Both the position numbers and the translations under genes were made by a program. Source: Cyanobium sp. NIES-981 (GTDB lineage Bacteria > Cyanobacteriota > Cyanobacteriia > PCC-6307 > Cyanobiaceae). Taken from it: a stretch of DNA of 36,178 nucleotides. Of the stretch, positions 1 through 8,796 are shown piece by piece; the first letter of the stretch is position 1; every line of letters begins with the position of its first letter. Under the pieces are notes generated by a model. That model was given only the letters and a program-made list of their open reading frames with translations. It ran no database searches and was not told the origin of the DNA. The stretch is taken from the NCBI GenBank assembly GCA_945877595.1, contig CAMDVN010000022.1, positions 1 to 36,178 of the forward strand, in the 5' to 3' direction.

Positions 1-40
1 CATGGCCGCCGCGATCGAAACGGCCTGGGAGCTGGGTTGA
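1..40 (+). CDS. C-terminal fragment, possibly pdxA (4-hydroxythreonine-4-phosphate dehydrogenase)
   Basis: An open frame entering from the left edge reads MAAAIETAWELG and stops at TGA 38-40. A C-terminal helix of the form AAI.xA.EL just before the stop is typical of PdxA, and pdxA is the gene I remember next to accB in picocyanobacteria. Only 12 codons are visible, so the identity is an inference from the tail plus context. It would converge on accB, leaving a 63-base spacer that holds a small GC hairpin (81-94) but no T-run on either side. Confidence 0.4.
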   Translation, partial: MAAAIETAWELG

Positions 41-103
41 ACTGGATCAACCGAATCAGACTTGGAGAAATGAGCTCGCTGGGCTGAGGAGCCCTGGCCA
101 GGC

Positions 104-583
104 TCAGGCGGGCTTGACCCGCATCAGCACCTGGCCAAATTCAACAGGCGTGCCGTTGTCGACAAGGATCTCGACCACCTCTCCGCTGACGTCGGTCTCG
201 AGCTCGTTCATGAGCTTCATGGCCTCGAGAATGCAGACGGGTTGCCCGGCGGTGATGCGGGTTCCCAGTTCAACAAACGGGGGATCCCCAGGAGCTGGCG
301 CCCGGTAGAAGGTGCCGACCATGGGTGCCGTGATCTCGAGCAAATCGCTACGCACCGCGGCAGCAGCGGGTGGTGGAGCCGATGGGGCCGCCGGTGCTGG
401 TGCCATCGCGGCAGCTGGCAAGGCCATGGCTGCGGGGGCGTGGTGCACCAACACAGGGGCCGCGCCGGGCAGGTTGCGACGAACCTCGAGGCGAAAGTCG
501 TCGCCCTCGAGCTTGAGCTCCTGAATGTCGCTGTCGCCCAGGAGGGCGAGGAGCTTGTGGAGTTGATCGTGGTCGAGCTGCAT
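104..583 (-). CDS. accB: Biotin carboxyl carrier protein of acetyl-CoA carboxylase
   Basis: 159 aa. AccB carries the biotin that shuttles CO2 from biotin carboxylase (AccC) to the carboxyltransferase (AccA/AccD), the first step of fatty-acid synthesis. The biotinyl domain is at about residues 84-157, with the signature EAMKLMNE and the acceptor lysine at K123. A short helical N-terminal region (1-40) is joined to it by an Ala/Pro-rich linker (about 41-78), as in bacterial AccB. Length is normal for the family. The ATG at 583 lies 5 bases after the efp stop, and a GGGAG ribosome-binding site sits inside the last codons of efp, so the two genes are almost surely co-transcribed. The efp-accB pairing is common in bacteria. 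Confidence 0.97.
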   Translation of the reverse strand: MQLDHDQLHKLLALLGDSDIQELKLEGDDFRLEVRRNLPGAAPVLVHHAPAAMALPAAAMAPAPAAPSAPPPAAAAVRSDLLEITAPMVGTFYRAPAPGDPPFVELGTRITAGQPVCILEAMKLMNELETDVSGEVVEILVDNGTPVEFGQVLMRVKPA

Positions 584-588
584 GGCGT

Positions 589-1149
589 TCAGTTCTCCCG
601 ACCGAGATAGCTGTCGGTGCGTGTGTCGATCTTGATCTTCTCGCCGATCGAAAGGAACAGGGGCACCATGATCTGGGCCCCTGTTTCGACGATGGCGGGC
701 TTGGTCCCGCCGGTGGCGGTATCGCCCTTGACGCCCGGATCGGTCTGGGTGATTTCCAACACCACCGAGTTGGGCAACTCCACCTCAAGGGGTTTGCCAT
801 TCCAGGCGACCACGTTGACCTCCATGCCCTCCTTCAGATACTTGCGGCTGTCGCCGATCTGCTTGGCCGTGAGGCGCGTTTCCTCGTAGCTGGCCATGTC
901 CATGAACACGTAGTCATCACCCTCCATGTAGGTGTGCTGCAGGGTGCTCTTCTCCAGAATGGCCTGGGGCAGCATCTCGCCCGCCCGGAAGGTCTTCTCC
1001 ACGACGTTGCCGCTCTGGACTCCCTTCAGCTTGGTGCGCACGAAGGCCGATCCCTTGCCGGGCTTCACATGCAAAAACTCAACGACCCGCCAGACCTGGC
1101 CATCCAGTTCAATCGAGGTACCGGTACGAAAGTCGTTGCTGGAGATCAT
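589..1149 (-). CDS. efp: Translation elongation factor P
   Basis: 186 aa, the usual length. EF-P binds between the P and E sites of the ribosome and relieves stalling at consecutive prolines. The three beta-barrel domains are intact: an N-terminal KOW-like domain, a central OB domain and the C-terminal OB domain ending [14 protein letters not shown]. The tip of the first-domain loop reads KPGKGSAF, placing a lysine (K32) where EF-P is modified in many bacteria, rather than the arginine of EarP-type factors. No modification gene (epmA, ymfI, earP) is seen in the window. It is the first gene of the efp-accB unit and diverges from the cyclophilin gene across 114 bases that must hold both promoters. 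Confidence 0.97.
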   Translation of the reverse strand: MISSNDFRTGTSIELDGQVWRVVEFLHVKPGKGSAFVRTKLKGVQSGNVVEKTFRAGEMLPQAILEKSTLQHTYMEGDDYVFMDMASYEETRLTAKQIGDSRKYLKEGMEVNVVAWNGKPLEVELPNSVVLEITQTDPGVKGDTATGGTKPAIVETGAQIMVPLFLSIGEKIKIDTRTDSYLGREN

Positions 1150-1263
1150 TCCGGCGTTTCAGATCGGGGGGATTGTAAGGCTGGCTACCGGAACAGGGCC
1201 GCCCGTCGCCAGGCAGGGCCGATTCGGCTGTGCCAAAGTCCGCTTAAAGACTCGGAAATTGCC

Positions 1264-2373
1264 ATGACACGGGGTCCAATCTGGTGGTCTGGCGCACCGG
1301 CCCTGTGGATGGGGCCCACCCTTGGGCTGACGCTCAGCCTTCTGCTGTGGCTCGGGATACCAATGGCTCCGGCCTGGGCGGCCCTGCCCCAGGGCAACGC
1401 CGTCACCGACCCCGCCGCCCTGCTGCGCAACGCGCTGCCGATCGATGCTCCCGACCTGCAGGAGCTGCAGCATCGGTTGGAGGCCACCAGCGACGACCTC
1501 CGGGCCAAGCGCTGGACCGCGTTGAGCAATGCGGTGCGGCGCACCCAGTCGATGCTCAACACCCGCCGCGTGGCGATCCTGAAACCTTTTAACGCGACCA
1601 CGCGCAGCCAAGCCGAAGCTTTGCTGGCCACATTGGACGACCAACTGCAGACTCTGGCCATCGCCGCCGCTGATCAGCAGCGAGATGCCTTTCTCGAGAC
1701 ACGCCGCGAAGCCCTAGCCGGCATCGGCGAAGCTGAGTCCCTGCTGGTGGGGCCCTTCCCCTACGAGATTCCCGCTGAATTTGCAGACCTGCCGCGGCTG
1801 CTCGGGCGTGCCACGGTGGGCTTAACCACCACCAAAGGTGATCTCACCGTGGTGGTCGACGGCTACAACGCCCCCCTCACCGCCGGCGCCTTTGTGGATC
1901 TGGTCCAGCGGGGCTTTTACAACAATCTGCCGTTCATCCGGGCCGAAGACTTCTACGTGTTGCAGACCGGCGATCCGAAGGGACCCGAGGAGGGCTTCAT
2001 CGATCCCACGACCAAAACCGAGCGGCATGTGCCCTTGGAAATCAAGGTTCCAGGCCAGTCGACCCCCTTCTACAACCAGACCTTCGAAGACCTGGGCATG
2101 TTCAAAGCAGCTCCGGAACTGCCCTTCTCCACGAAGGGAACCCTGGGCTGGGCGCACTCCGACGAGATCCTCGATGACGGCTCCTCCCAGTTCTTCCTCT
2201 TCCTGTTTGAGCCGGAACTCACCCCCGCCGGGCTCAACTTGATCGATGGACGGTATGCAGCCTTCGGCTATGTCGTCGACGGCTTCGATGTGCTTGAAGA
2301 GCTCACCGCTGACGATGGCATTGTCAGCGCCAACGTGATCGAAGGATCCGAAAACCTCAAGCCCAACGCATAA
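1264..2373 (+). CDS. Lumenal/periplasmic cyclophilin-type peptidyl-prolyl isomerase (CYP38/TLP40-like)
   Basis: 369 aa from the ATG at 1264; the frame stays open upstream across the efp promoter region, but that part is not protein-like. Residues 1-39 form a Sec signal peptide with a hydrophobic core and an AWA-A cleavage site, so the product is exported to the thylakoid lumen or periplasm. Residues about 45-165 are a helical, Q/E/A-rich region resembling the N-terminal bundle of plant CYP38/TLP40. Residues about 180-360 are the cyclophilin barrel, with FYVLQTGDP and SSQFF motifs. The CypA tryptophan position is not clearly conserved, and plant CYP38 is reported to have weak or no isomerase activity, so a photosystem assembly chaperone role is as likely as catalysis. 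Confidence 0.9.
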   Translation: MTRGPIWWSGAPALWMGPTLGLTLSLLLWLGIPMAPAWAALPQGNAVTDPAALLRNALPIDAPDLQELQHRLEATSDDLRAKRWTALSNAVRRTQSMLNTRRVAILKPFNATTRSQAEALLATLDDQLQTLAIAAADQQRDAFLETRREALAGIGEAESLLVGPFPYEIPAEFADLPRLLGRATVGLTTTKGDLTVVVDGYNAPLTAGAFVDLVQRGFYNNLPFIRAEDFYVLQTGDPKGPEEGFIDPTTKTERHVPLEIKVPGQSTPFYNQTFEDLGMFKAAPELPFSTKGTLGWAHSDEILDDGSSQFFLFLFEPELTPAGLNLIDGRYAAFGYVVDGFDVLEELTADDGIVSANVIEGSENLKPNA

Positions 2374-2399
2374 AAAGCCCCACGCTGATGGCGTGGGGC
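2372..2399 (-). terminator. Intrinsic terminator of gap
   Basis: A perfect 9-bp stem, GCCCCACGC (2377-2385) paired with GCGTGGGGC (2391-2399), with a 5-base loop. On the minus strand it is followed at once by five Ts (A-run 2372-2376), the form of a rho-independent terminator for gap, whose stop lies 50 bases upstream. The A-run overlaps the TAA stop of the convergent cyclophilin gene. On the plus strand no T-run follows, so it is a weaker terminator for that gene. Confidence 0.9.
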
Positions 2400-2449
2400 C
2401 AATGGGATCAAACGCTCAAACGGGGGGTTGTGGCAACCCCCTTCGGCGA

Positions 2450-3472
2450 TTACTTCCAGTTACGGGCCACCACTTCGGCCAGGTCAACAACGCGCTGGCT
2501 ATAGCCCCACTCGTTGTCATACCAGCAGATCACCTTGAGCATGTTGCCGCCCATCACCAGGGTGAGATCCGAATCGACAATGGCCGATTCGTCGGTCCCG
2601 GCATGGTCGCTAGAGACCAGGGGCAGATCGCAGTACTTGATGATGCCCTTCATCGAGGTTTCAGAGGCGGCCTTGAGCACCGCGTTGACCTCCTCTTTGC
2701 TGGTATCGCGGGCCATCTCCAGCACCATGTCGACCACCGACACATTGGGGGTGGGCACCCGCAGGGCAATGCCGCTGAGCTTGCCCTTCATGGGGGGGTA
2801 GACCAGGGCCACGGCCTTGGCAGCACCGGTGCTGGTGGGCACGATGTTGACCGCGGCGGCGCGGGCACGACGCAGGTCACGGTGGGCGGCATCAAGGATG
2901 CGCTGGTCACCCGTGTAGCTGTGGGTGGTGGTCATCGTGCCCTTGACGATCCCGAAGGCCTGATCAAGGACCTTGACCACGGGAGCCATGCAATTGGTGG
3001 TGCAGCTGGCGTTGCTGAGGATGTCCCAATCGTCATGGCGGTATTCATCGGCATTGACGCCGACCACAAAGGTGCCCACCTTGGCTCCCTTGCCAGGGGC
3101 GGTGAGGATCACTTTCTTGGCCCCGGCCTCGAAGTGCTTGCTGGCGCCCACATCGTCGTTGAACACGCCGGTGGATTCGATCACCAGGTCCACGCCCCAC
3201 TCCTTCCAGGGGAGGTTGGCCGGGTTGCGGTCATAAAAGACCTTGATCTCCTTGCCGTTAACGCTGATCGAGTTGTCGGTGTAGGTGACGTCGACCCCGC
3301 GCAGGGGGCCAAGCATGGAGTCGTACTGGAGCAGGTGGGCGTTGGTCGACGTGTCGCCCGAGCCATTGAGACCCACGATCTCGATGTCGGTGTTGGCACC
3401 CCGGCTCAGCCAGCAGCGCATGAAGTTGCGACCAATCCGGCCGAATCCGTTAATCGCTACGCGCAGGGTCAT
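2450..3472 (-). CDS. gap2: Glyceraldehyde-3-phosphate dehydrogenase, Calvin-cycle (NADP-type) form
   Basis: 340 aa, standard length. It interconverts 1,3-bisphosphoglycerate and glyceraldehyde-3-phosphate; in cyanobacteria Gap2 runs the reductive Calvin-cycle direction with NADPH. The Rossmann start [12 protein letters not shown] (5-16), catalytic SNASCTTNC (C157) and base H184 are intact. The residue after the second strand that is normally Asp32 in NAD enzymes is Gly here (LNGSGD, residues 35-40), and the Leu-Pro pair 187/188 of NAD-specific enzymes is Ala-Ala (ILDAAHRD, A195-A196). Both changes are of the kind known to favour NADP. It is a single-gene unit closed by its own terminator and divergent from murC. 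Confidence 0.97.
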   Translation of the reverse strand: MTLRVAINGFGRIGRNFMRCWLSRGANTDIEIVGLNGSGDTSTNAHLLQYDSMLGPLRGVDVTYTDNSISVNGKEIKVFYDRNPANLPWKEWGVDLVIESTGVFNDDVGASKHFEAGAKKVILTAPGKGAKVGTFVVGVNADEYRHDDWDILSNASCTTNCMAPVVKVLDQAFGIVKGTMTTTHSYTGDQRILDAAHRDLRRARAAAVNIVPTSTGAAKAVALVYPPMKGKLSGIALRVPTPNVSVVDMVLEMARDTSKEEVNAVLKAASETSMKGIIKYCDLPLVSSDHAGTDESAIVDSDLTLVMGGNMLKVICWYDNEWGYSQRVVDLAEVVARNWK

Positions 3473-3518
3473 GGCAGAAAGCGGCGGATCCCGCTAGCAA
3501 GGGTGGTTTCGGCGGCCG

Positions 3519-3524
3519 ATCATA
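3519..3524 (-). promoter_or_regulatory. Possible -10 element of gap
   Basis: On the minus strand TATGAT lies 47 bases before the gap start codon, in an AT-rich patch (TGAATTAATTC just upstream). It resembles a sigma-70 -10 box, but no good -35 hexamer is found 16-18 bases away, so this is only a candidate. If it is the true promoter, the terminator-like hairpin at 3568-3587 lies upstream of the transcript rather than inside it. Confidence 0.3.
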
Positions 3525-3567
3525 CAGAATTAATTCAGGCTTCTCCTTACAGGCCGCGGAGACGTTT

Positions 3568-3587
3568 AAAAACGCCTGTCCCAGGCG
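3568..3587 (-). terminator. Terminator-like hairpin in the gap/murC divergent spacer, pointing toward gap
   Basis: CGCCTG (3573-3578) pairs perfectly with CAGGCG (3582-3587) around a 3-base loop. On the minus strand the stem is followed directly by five Ts (3572-3568). This is the form of an intrinsic terminator, yet no minus-strand gene ends here: murC on the other side is divergent. It may end read-through or antisense transcripts from the murC side, or act as a leader attenuator if gap is transcribed from further upstream. Confidence 0.6.
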
Positions 3588-3677
3588 ACGCAACTCGTAA
3601 AACACAGGGGCGCAATCCGGTCGTAATTTCTCCCCAGGTTGATCCGCCATGGCGGCACCTCCTCCCCTCCTCCGGAC

Positions 3678-5129
3678 ATGCCCTTGGCCTTGTTGCTTGA
3701 TCGCCGCCAACCTCTCCACTTCATCGGGGTCGGTGGCATCGGCATGTCGGCCCTGGCTGGGATCCTGGCGGAACGGGGCTACAACATCACGGGCTCTGAC
3801 CCCAAAGACCACGCCGTACTTGATCAGCTGCGCCGTCTTGGCGTGCGGGTGTTCCGTGAACAGAGCGCCGCCACAATCGATGCGATCCGCAGCGGCATCT
3901 CCACAGCACCCCATGTGGTGATCAGCTCGGCCGTGCCCGAAACCAACCTGGAGTTGATGGCCGCCCGACGCGCCGGACTGGCCATTTGCCATCGCTCTGA
4001 CGTGCTGGCGGCACTGATCAATGCCCAACCATCGATCGCCGTGGCGGGCAGCCACGGCAAAACCACCACCAGCTCCCTGATCGCGAGCTTGCTGGTCGCC
4101 ACCCACCACGACCCCACCGCGGTGATCGGCGGCATTGTGCCGGCCTTCGGCAGCAATGGACGCCACGGCAAGGGCCGGCTGCTGGTGGCCGAGGCCGATG
4201 AGTCAGATGGCTCCCTGGTCAAATTCCACGCCGCCTTGGGCGTCATCACCAACGTGGAGCTCGACCACACCGACCACTACCCCGATCTCGAAGCCCTGAT
4301 CACCACATTGCAACGCTTCGCTGGCCGCTGCAGCCAAGTGCTGGCCAACCACGATTGCCCAGTGCTGCGTGAGCGGTTCAACGCCCAGCATTGGTGGTCG
4401 ATCACCCAAAGCGAAGGGCTGTCGTTTGCCGCCATCGCCAGCGAAGTCCGCGGCGATGGCAGCACGGCTGCGTTCTTTGAAGACGGCACCCAGGTGGGCA
4501 CGATCGAGGTACCCCTACCCGGCCTGCACAACCTCAGCAACCTGACCGCAGCCATGGCCGCCTGCCGTCTGGAGGGGGTGTCCTTTGCTGAGCTGCGCCT
4601 GGCTGTCGGCCAGCTGAGGCCCCCGGGTCGCCGCTTTGATTACCGGGGCAGCTGGCACAAGCGTCTGGTTGTCGATGACTACGCCCACCACCCGAGCGAG
4701 GTGGCGGCCACCATGGCCATGGCTCGGTTGATGGTGACCAGTGGCACCAGTCCCCTACCGACCCCACCCCAGCGGCTGCTGGCGGTGTTTCAGCCCCATC
4801 GCTACAGCCGCACGGCCCAGTTTCTGGAGGGTTTCGCCGCTGCCCTCGACCGAGCCGATGCCGTGGTGTTGGCGCCGCTTTACAGCGCCGGAGAAACGCC
4901 GATTGCGGGGATCAACAGCGAAGCCCTCGCCGAAGCGATCCGGGCCCGTAACCCCGACCTCACCGTGAGCGTGGCCAACAGCCCCGACCAGCTCACCGCC
5001 CTGGTGGCGGGCGAAAGCCAACCGGGTGACCTGGTGCTGGCCATGGGCGCCGGCGACATCAACGCCCTCTGGGAGAGGCTCAACCGGCTCGAAGTCTTGG
5101 ACACCACCCTGCCCCTGCTAGCGGCCTGA
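3678..5129 (+). CDS. murC: UDP-N-acetylmuramate--L-alanine ligase
   Basis: 483 aa from the ATG at 3678; the frame is open back to a TTG at 3639, but the protein family begins close to the chosen start. MurC adds L-alanine to UDP-MurNAc with ATP in the cytoplasm, the first peptide step of peptidoglycan synthesis. Visible signatures are the N-terminal UDP-binding motif [12 protein letters not shown] (about 16-27), the ATP P-loop GSHGKTTT (124-131), the central DESDGS segment with LDHTDHY, and the C-terminal FQPHRYSRT. No clear Shine-Dalgarno precedes the ATG. murB follows 4 bases after the stop, so murC-murB form an operon, the common cyanobacterial arrangement. Confidence 0.97.
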   Translation: MPLALLLDRRQPLHFIGVGGIGMSALAGILAERGYNITGSDPKDHAVLDQLRRLGVRVFREQSAATIDAIRSGISTAPHVVISSAVPETNLELMAARRAGLAICHRSDVLAALINAQPSIAVAGSHGKTTTSSLIASLLVATHHDPTAVIGGIVPAFGSNGRHGKGRLLVAEADESDGSLVKFHAALGVITNVELDHTDHYPDLEALITTLQRFAGRCSQVLANHDCPVLRERFNAQHWWSITQSEGLSFAAIASEVRGDGSTAAFFEDGTQVGTIEVPLPGLHNLSNLTAAMAACRLEGVSFAELRLAVGQLRPPGRRFDYRGSWHKRLVVDDYAHHPSEVAATMAMARLMVTSGTSPLPTPPQRLLAVFQPHRYSRTAQFLEGFAAALDRADAVVLAPLYSAGETPIAGINSEALAEAIRARNPDLTVSVANSPDQLTALVAGESQPGDLVLAMGAGDINALWERLNRLEVLDTTLPLLAA

Positions 5130-5133
5130 GGCC

Positions 5134-6039
5134 ATGCCACAGGCGGCCCCAGGAAGGCTTCAACACCTGCTGCAAAGCCAGGTCCCCCTTCGCGACTTCA
5201 CCACCTGGAGGGTGGGAGGACCTGCTGAATGGTTTGCTGAACCGGCTGATCTGGCCGAGCTCCAGGCTCTCTGCGCCTGGGCCCGGGCCGAGGGGCTGGT
5301 TCAGCGCAGCCTGGGGGCCGGCTCCAATCTGCTGATCGCCGATCAGGGCTTACCTGGCCTCACCCTGTGCCTACGGCGCCTGCAGGGAAGCCAACTGGAT
5401 GGCTCCTCAGGGCTGGTTCAGGCCCAGGCCGGTGAGCCATTGCCCAGCCTGGCCCGCAAAGCTGCCCGAGGGGGGCTGGGGGGGCTCGAATGGGCCGTGG
5501 GCATCCCAGGCACCGTTGGCGGCGCCGTGGTGATGAACGCGGGCGCCCAGGGGGGCTGTATCGCCGATTGCCTCGAAACCGTGCAGCTGCTCGATCCGCA
5601 GCAGCCCTACCAGCTGCTCGAGCTTGACGCCCGCGAACTCGCCTTTGCCTACCGCCACAGCCGCCTGCAGGTGGAGGACTGGATCGTGGTGGCGGCGCGC
5701 TTCAGGCTGCAGAGCGGCCTGGACCCGGCTGCGGTTTCGGCCCGCACCAGCGCCAATCTGCACGGACGCACCAGCACGCAGCCCTACCAGCAACCCAGTT
5801 GTGGCAGTGTGTTTCGCAATCCCGAACCCCACAAGGCAGGCCAGCTGATCGAGGCGCTGGGGCTTAAGGGCCGCCAGATCGGTGGGGCCCAGGTCTCACC
5901 CCTGCATGCCAATTTCATCGTGAATGTTGGCGATGCCACTGCCACCGACATCCTCAGCCTGATCGCCCTGGTGCAGGACCAGGTGCTGCACGGCCATGGC
6001 CTGGCCCTGCAGCCCGAAGTCAAGCGACTCGGGTTCTAG
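5134..6039 (+). CDS. murB: UDP-N-acetylenolpyruvoylglucosamine reductase
   Basis: 301 aa, the length of short (type II) MurB enzymes. It reduces UDP-GlcNAc-enolpyruvate to UDP-MurNAc with NADPH and FAD, supplying the substrate of MurC next door. The FAD-binding part carries TTWRVGGPA (23-31), GAGSNLLI (61-68) and [19 protein letters not shown] (120-138). The catalytic serine is in SCGSVFRNP (S225), and the C-terminal GLKG....[15 protein letters not shown] is intact. It starts 4 bases after murC; ybaB follows 24 bases after its stop. Confidence 0.97.
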   Translation: MPQAAPGRLQHLLQSQVPLRDFTTWRVGGPAEWFAEPADLAELQALCAWARAEGLVQRSLGAGSNLLIADQGLPGLTLCLRRLQGSQLDGSSGLVQAQAGEPLPSLARKAARGGLGGLEWAVGIPGTVGGAVVMNAGAQGGCIADCLETVQLLDPQQPYQLLELDARELAFAYRHSRLQVEDWIVVAARFRLQSGLDPAAVSARTSANLHGRTSTQPYQQPSCGSVFRNPEPHKAGQLIEALGLKGRQIGGAQVSPLHANFIVNVGDATATDILSLIALVQDQVLHGHGLALQPEVKRLGF

Positions 6040-6063
6040 CCTGCAACCAGCAATCTCCACTCC

Positions 6064-6402
6064 ATGGCCGGCTTCGGACTTCCCAACTTTGGCCAGCTCA
6101 CCGAAGCCTTCAAGAAGGCCCAGCAGATTCAGCAGGACGCCCAGAAGCTGCAGGAAGAACTCGACGCCATGGAGCTCGAGGGCAGCAGCGACAACGGGCT
6201 GGCCAGTGTCTGGCTCACTGGCAACCAACAGCCCCTGCGGGTGCGCCTGAGCCCTGAACTCCTCGTCCAGGGGAGCGAGGCCGCCGAGGCCGCCGTGCTT
6301 GAGGCCCTCAGGGCCGCCTACGAGCGCTCCACCGGCACCATGAAGGAGCGCATGGAAGAGCTCACCGGCGGGCTCAACCTCAATCTTCCGGGTCTGGGTT
6401 AA
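6064..6402 (+). CDS. YbaB/EbfC family nucleoid-associated protein
   Basis: 112 aa, typical of the family. YbaB/EbfC proteins are small DNA-binding dimers. The N-terminal half is a Q/E/K-rich amphipathic helix (about 10-37), followed by beta strands ([19 protein letters not shown]) and a C-terminal helix, matching the family tweezers-like fold. A glycine-rich start ([10 protein letters not shown]) and end (LNLNLPGLG) are usual for cyanobacterial members. It is third in the murC-murB unit. Its last 23 bases overlap the 3' end of convergent rsgA. Confidence 0.92.
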   Translation: MAGFGLPNFGQLTEAFKKAQQIQQDAQKLQEELDAMELEGSSDNGLASVWLTGNQQPLRVRLSPELLVQGSEAAEAAVLEALRAAYERSTGTMKERMEELTGGLNLNLPGLG

Positions 6403-7444
6403 GCGCATCGGCAGCCTGGTCGGTCTCACGGGCCTCGCTCTGGCGCAGGCGCTTGCGTGACGGTTGGCGCAGGCGCTCCTCCAGGCGTGGTTCGTGGCGA
6501 TGACCGCGCTGCTTGAGACCAGCTGCACCGGAACCAGGCTGGCGTTCCCGCTCCCGCTCCACCTGGGCCAGCACCGCCGCCAAACAGCTCTGGTACAGGC
6601 TGTAGCGATCCCAGTCGACACCGGCAACACAGCCTGGGTCTCCCTGGTGCAAACAATTCTTGAAGCGGCATGCCCCGGCCTGTAGGCGTTGGCGCAGCTC
6701 TGGGAACAGGGCGGCGAGCGCGGCGGGATCCGCTGGCAGATCGGGACGGTTGAACCCCGGCGTATCGGCCAGCAGGGCGCCGTCAGCCAGGGGGAATAGC
6801 TCCACATGGCGGGTGGTGTGGCGGCCCCGCTGCAGCCGCCCTGACACCGCCCCAATCCGCAGGGCAAGGTCAGGGACCATCGCATTGATCAGGCTGCTCT
6901 TGCCCACGCCTGAGGGGCCACAGAGCACCGCCAAGCCAGGCCGGCTGAGGCGCGTCTGCAGCGCAGCCACGCCCTGACCGCTGAAACAGGAGAGGGCCAT
7001 CGGCTCATACCCCCACCCCCTGGCCCGCTCCAGCCAGGCCTCGAGCTCGGCGGCGGGCAGCAGATCGGCCTTGGCAAAGACGAGCTCCACTGCTGCGCCG
7101 CAGGCCTCGGCGGTCACCAGAAACCGCGTGAGCTGCAAGGAATCGATCGGAGGCTCGGCCACGGCCACCACCACCACCACCCGGGTCACATTGGCTACAG
7201 GGGGGCGCTCCAACAGCACGCCCCGAGGTTCCACCGCCGCGACCACCCCGCGGGCCCCAGGCCAGTCGGGGGATTCAACCGTGACCCAGTCACCGGCGCA
7301 GATGGTCTGACCACTCTTGCCGAGCCGAGTGCGGCGGGTGCACAGCAGGCGCTCCTGCCCCTGCGGACCCAGCTTCTCGAGCGCCACCCAACAAAAATTG
7401 GCCAGCAGGGACACCACCTGGCCGCGGCGGCTTTCAGCCTCCAT
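6380..7444 (-). CDS. rsgA: Small ribosomal subunit biogenesis GTPase
   Basis: 354 aa from the ATG at 7444; ATGs at 7462 and 7459 are also in frame, and I chose 7444 because the family starts a few residues before [13 protein letters not shown]. RsgA is a circularly permuted GTPase that matures the 30S subunit. The order of motifs shows the permutation: OB fold (about 8-80), then G4 AKAD (124-127), P-loop GPSGVGKSS (176-184), DTPGF (227-231), and a C-terminal zinc motif with C259, C264, H266 and C272. The C-terminus is rich in Arg/Gln (about 300-345), plausible for rRNA contact. The start overlaps the end of the TusA-like gene, and the last 23 bases overlap convergent ybaB. Confidence 0.94.
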   Translation of the reverse strand: MEAESRRGQVVSLLANFCWVALEKLGPQGQERLLCTRRTRLGKSGQTICAGDWVTVESPDWPGARGVVAAVEPRGVLLERPPVANVTRVVVVVAVAEPPIDSLQLTRFLVTAEACGAAVELVFAKADLLPAAELEAWLERARGWGYEPMALSCFSGQGVAALQTRLSRPGLAVLCGPSGVGKSSLINAMVPDLALRIGAVSGRLQRGRHTTRHVELFPLADGALLADTPGFNRPDLPADPAALAALFPELRQRLQAGACRFKNCLHQGDPGCVAGVDWDRYSLYQSCLAAVLAQVERERERQPGSGAAGLKQRGHRHEPRLEERLRQPSRKRLRQSEARETDQAADALNPDPED

Positions 7445-7673
7445 CAACAGCCATGTCATCAACCAGCACGTTGACGGCGGCGGGGTCTTCGGGATGGGGA
7501 TGACTGTGGACGGTGTGACCCAGGGTGCGCAGCCCGTCGCTGACCATCTGCTCAGGATCGCCCCGATCCAAGCTCACCTGCAGCCGTTGACCCGGAGGGA
7601 GGGTCTCGAGCGCCAGCTTGGTCCGGATGTAGTTGAGGGGGCAGGGGGTACCGCGAAGGTCGAGCTCAACCAC
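7434..7673 (-). CDS. TusA-like small sulfur-carrier family protein
   Basis: 79 aa if translation starts at the GTG at 7673; the frame is open upstream, but that part lies inside dnaJ and does not look like protein. The start [23 protein letters not shown] matches the TusA/SirA fold, in which the Cys of a CPxP motif carries persulfide sulfur; here the motif reads CPLN, so the Cys is kept and the second Pro is lost. The GTG overlaps the dnaJ stop (GGTGGTTGAG) and has a GGAGG ribosome-binding site inside the last dnaJ codons; its own end overlaps the rsgA start by about 11 bases. The arrangement implies translational coupling within grpE-dnaJ-tusA-rsgA. Substrate and partner are unknown. Confidence 0.8.
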   Translation of the reverse strand: MVELDLRGTPCPLNYIRTKLALETLPPGQRLQVSLDRGDPEQMVSDGLRTLGHTVHSHPHPEDPAAVNVLVDDMAVDGG

Positions 7674-8796
7674 CCCCAAACAAGCCTCCAAACAAGCCGC
7701 TCTTGTGGTGGTGCTTGTGGCCCCTGCGGGTGTGATGCCCGGCCAGCTCCTCAAGCAGATTGCGCTCATCACCATTGAGTTTGGTGGGCAGCTGCACCTT
7801 CACCGTGAACAGGTGATTGCCCCGGGCTACCGGATTGCCCAGCTTGGGCACACCCTTGCCAGCCATCGTGAGCACAGCGCCGGGCTGGGTGCCCGGGGGA
7901 ATCTCAAGCTGCTCCTGACCATCGACCGTTTCGACTTCGATGGTGTCGCCCAGGATCGCCTGCAGGTAGTTAAGGGTGACCTCGGAGTGGATCTGGAGCC
8001 CGTCACGGCGCAGGTGGGGATGGCTCTGGACGCTGAGAAAAACGTACAGATCCCCCGCAGGACCGCCACGCTGGCCAACGTTGCCCTCGTTGGCCACCCG
8101 CAGCCGGGTGCCTGAATCGACCCCCCCCGGGATGTTGATGCGCAGCTTCTTGCGGACCTGCTGCAGGCCTTGGCCTCCGCAGGCGGGGCAGGGATCCGCA
8201 ATCACCTGACCCGAGCCCTCACAGCTGGGGCATGGCGCCACCTGGGTGAAGCTGCCAAAGGGGGTGCGGGTGGCCCGGCGCACCTGACCAGCGCCGCCGC
8301 AGGTGCCGCAAGTCACGGGCCCGCTACCGCTCTTGGCCCCCGAACCACTGCAGGTGCCACAGGTTTCGAGATGGCGGATCTGCACCTCCTTCTCGATCCC
8401 AAAGATCGCTTCGCTGAAGCTGATGTTCAGATCGAGGCGGAGATCATCGCCTTGCCGGGGGCCGCGACGCCGGGCGCCGCCGCCGCTGCCACCCGTGCCA
8501 CCACCAAAGCCACTGAAAAAGGTTTCGAAGAGGTCGGCAAAACCACCCATGTCGCCCATGTCGGGCATGCCACCGCCTCCGCCCAGGCCGGCCTCGCCGA
8601 ACTGGTCATACCGGGCCCGGGTCTGGGGGTCACCCAGCACCTCATAGGCACGGCCGATCTCCTTGAATTTATCTTCGGCACCAGGGTCCCTATTGACATC
8701 GGGGTGGTATTGCCGGGCCAAACGCCGGTAGGCCCGCTTGAGGGTGTCGGCATCGGCATCCCGGCCAACACCCAGTAGGTCGTAGTAGTCGGCCAT
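7666..8796 (-). CDS. dnaJ: Chaperone protein DnaJ (Hsp40), full-length type
   Basis: 376 aa. It delivers unfolded clients to DnaK and stimulates its ATPase. The J domain is at 1-70 with HPD at 31-33, followed by a G/F-rich linker (71-116) with an unusual MPDMGDMGG stretch. Four zinc-finger repeats CxxCxGxG span about 146-210 ([32 protein letters not shown]), and the two beta-barrel client domains follow. The C-terminus ends in a His-rich and Gly/Phe tail ([17 protein letters not shown]). Its ATG shares the A of the grpE stop (TGATG), so the pair is translationally coupled. No dnaK is in the window. Confidence 0.97.
   Translation of the reverse strand: MADYYDLLGVGRDADADTLKRAYRRLARQYHPDVNRDPGAEDKFKEIGRAYEVLGDPQTRARYDQFGEAGLGGGGGMPDMGDMGGFADLFETFFSGFGGGTGGSGGGARRRGPRQGDDLRLDLNISFSEAIFGIEKEVQIRHLETCGTCSGSGAKSGSGPVTCGTCGGAGQVRRATRTPFGSFTQVAPCPSCEGSGQVIADPCPACGGQGLQQVRKKLRINIPGGVDSGTRLRVANEGNVGQRGGPAGDLYVFLSVQSHPHLRRDGLQIHSEVTLNYLQAILGDTIEVETVDGQEQLEIPPGTQPGAVLTMAGKGVPKLGNPVARGNHLFTVKVQLPTKLNGDERNLLEELAGHHTRRGHKHHHKSGLFGGLFGGG

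Noticed and set aside
79-100. Terminator after accB (GGGCT/AGCCC hairpin at 81-94)
   Set aside because: The stem is only 5 bp and no T-run follows on either strand.
2393-3700. 435-codon open frame opposite gap
   Set aside because: Composition (His/Gly/Ala-rich) is that of an antisense shadow, and it starts within the gap terminator.
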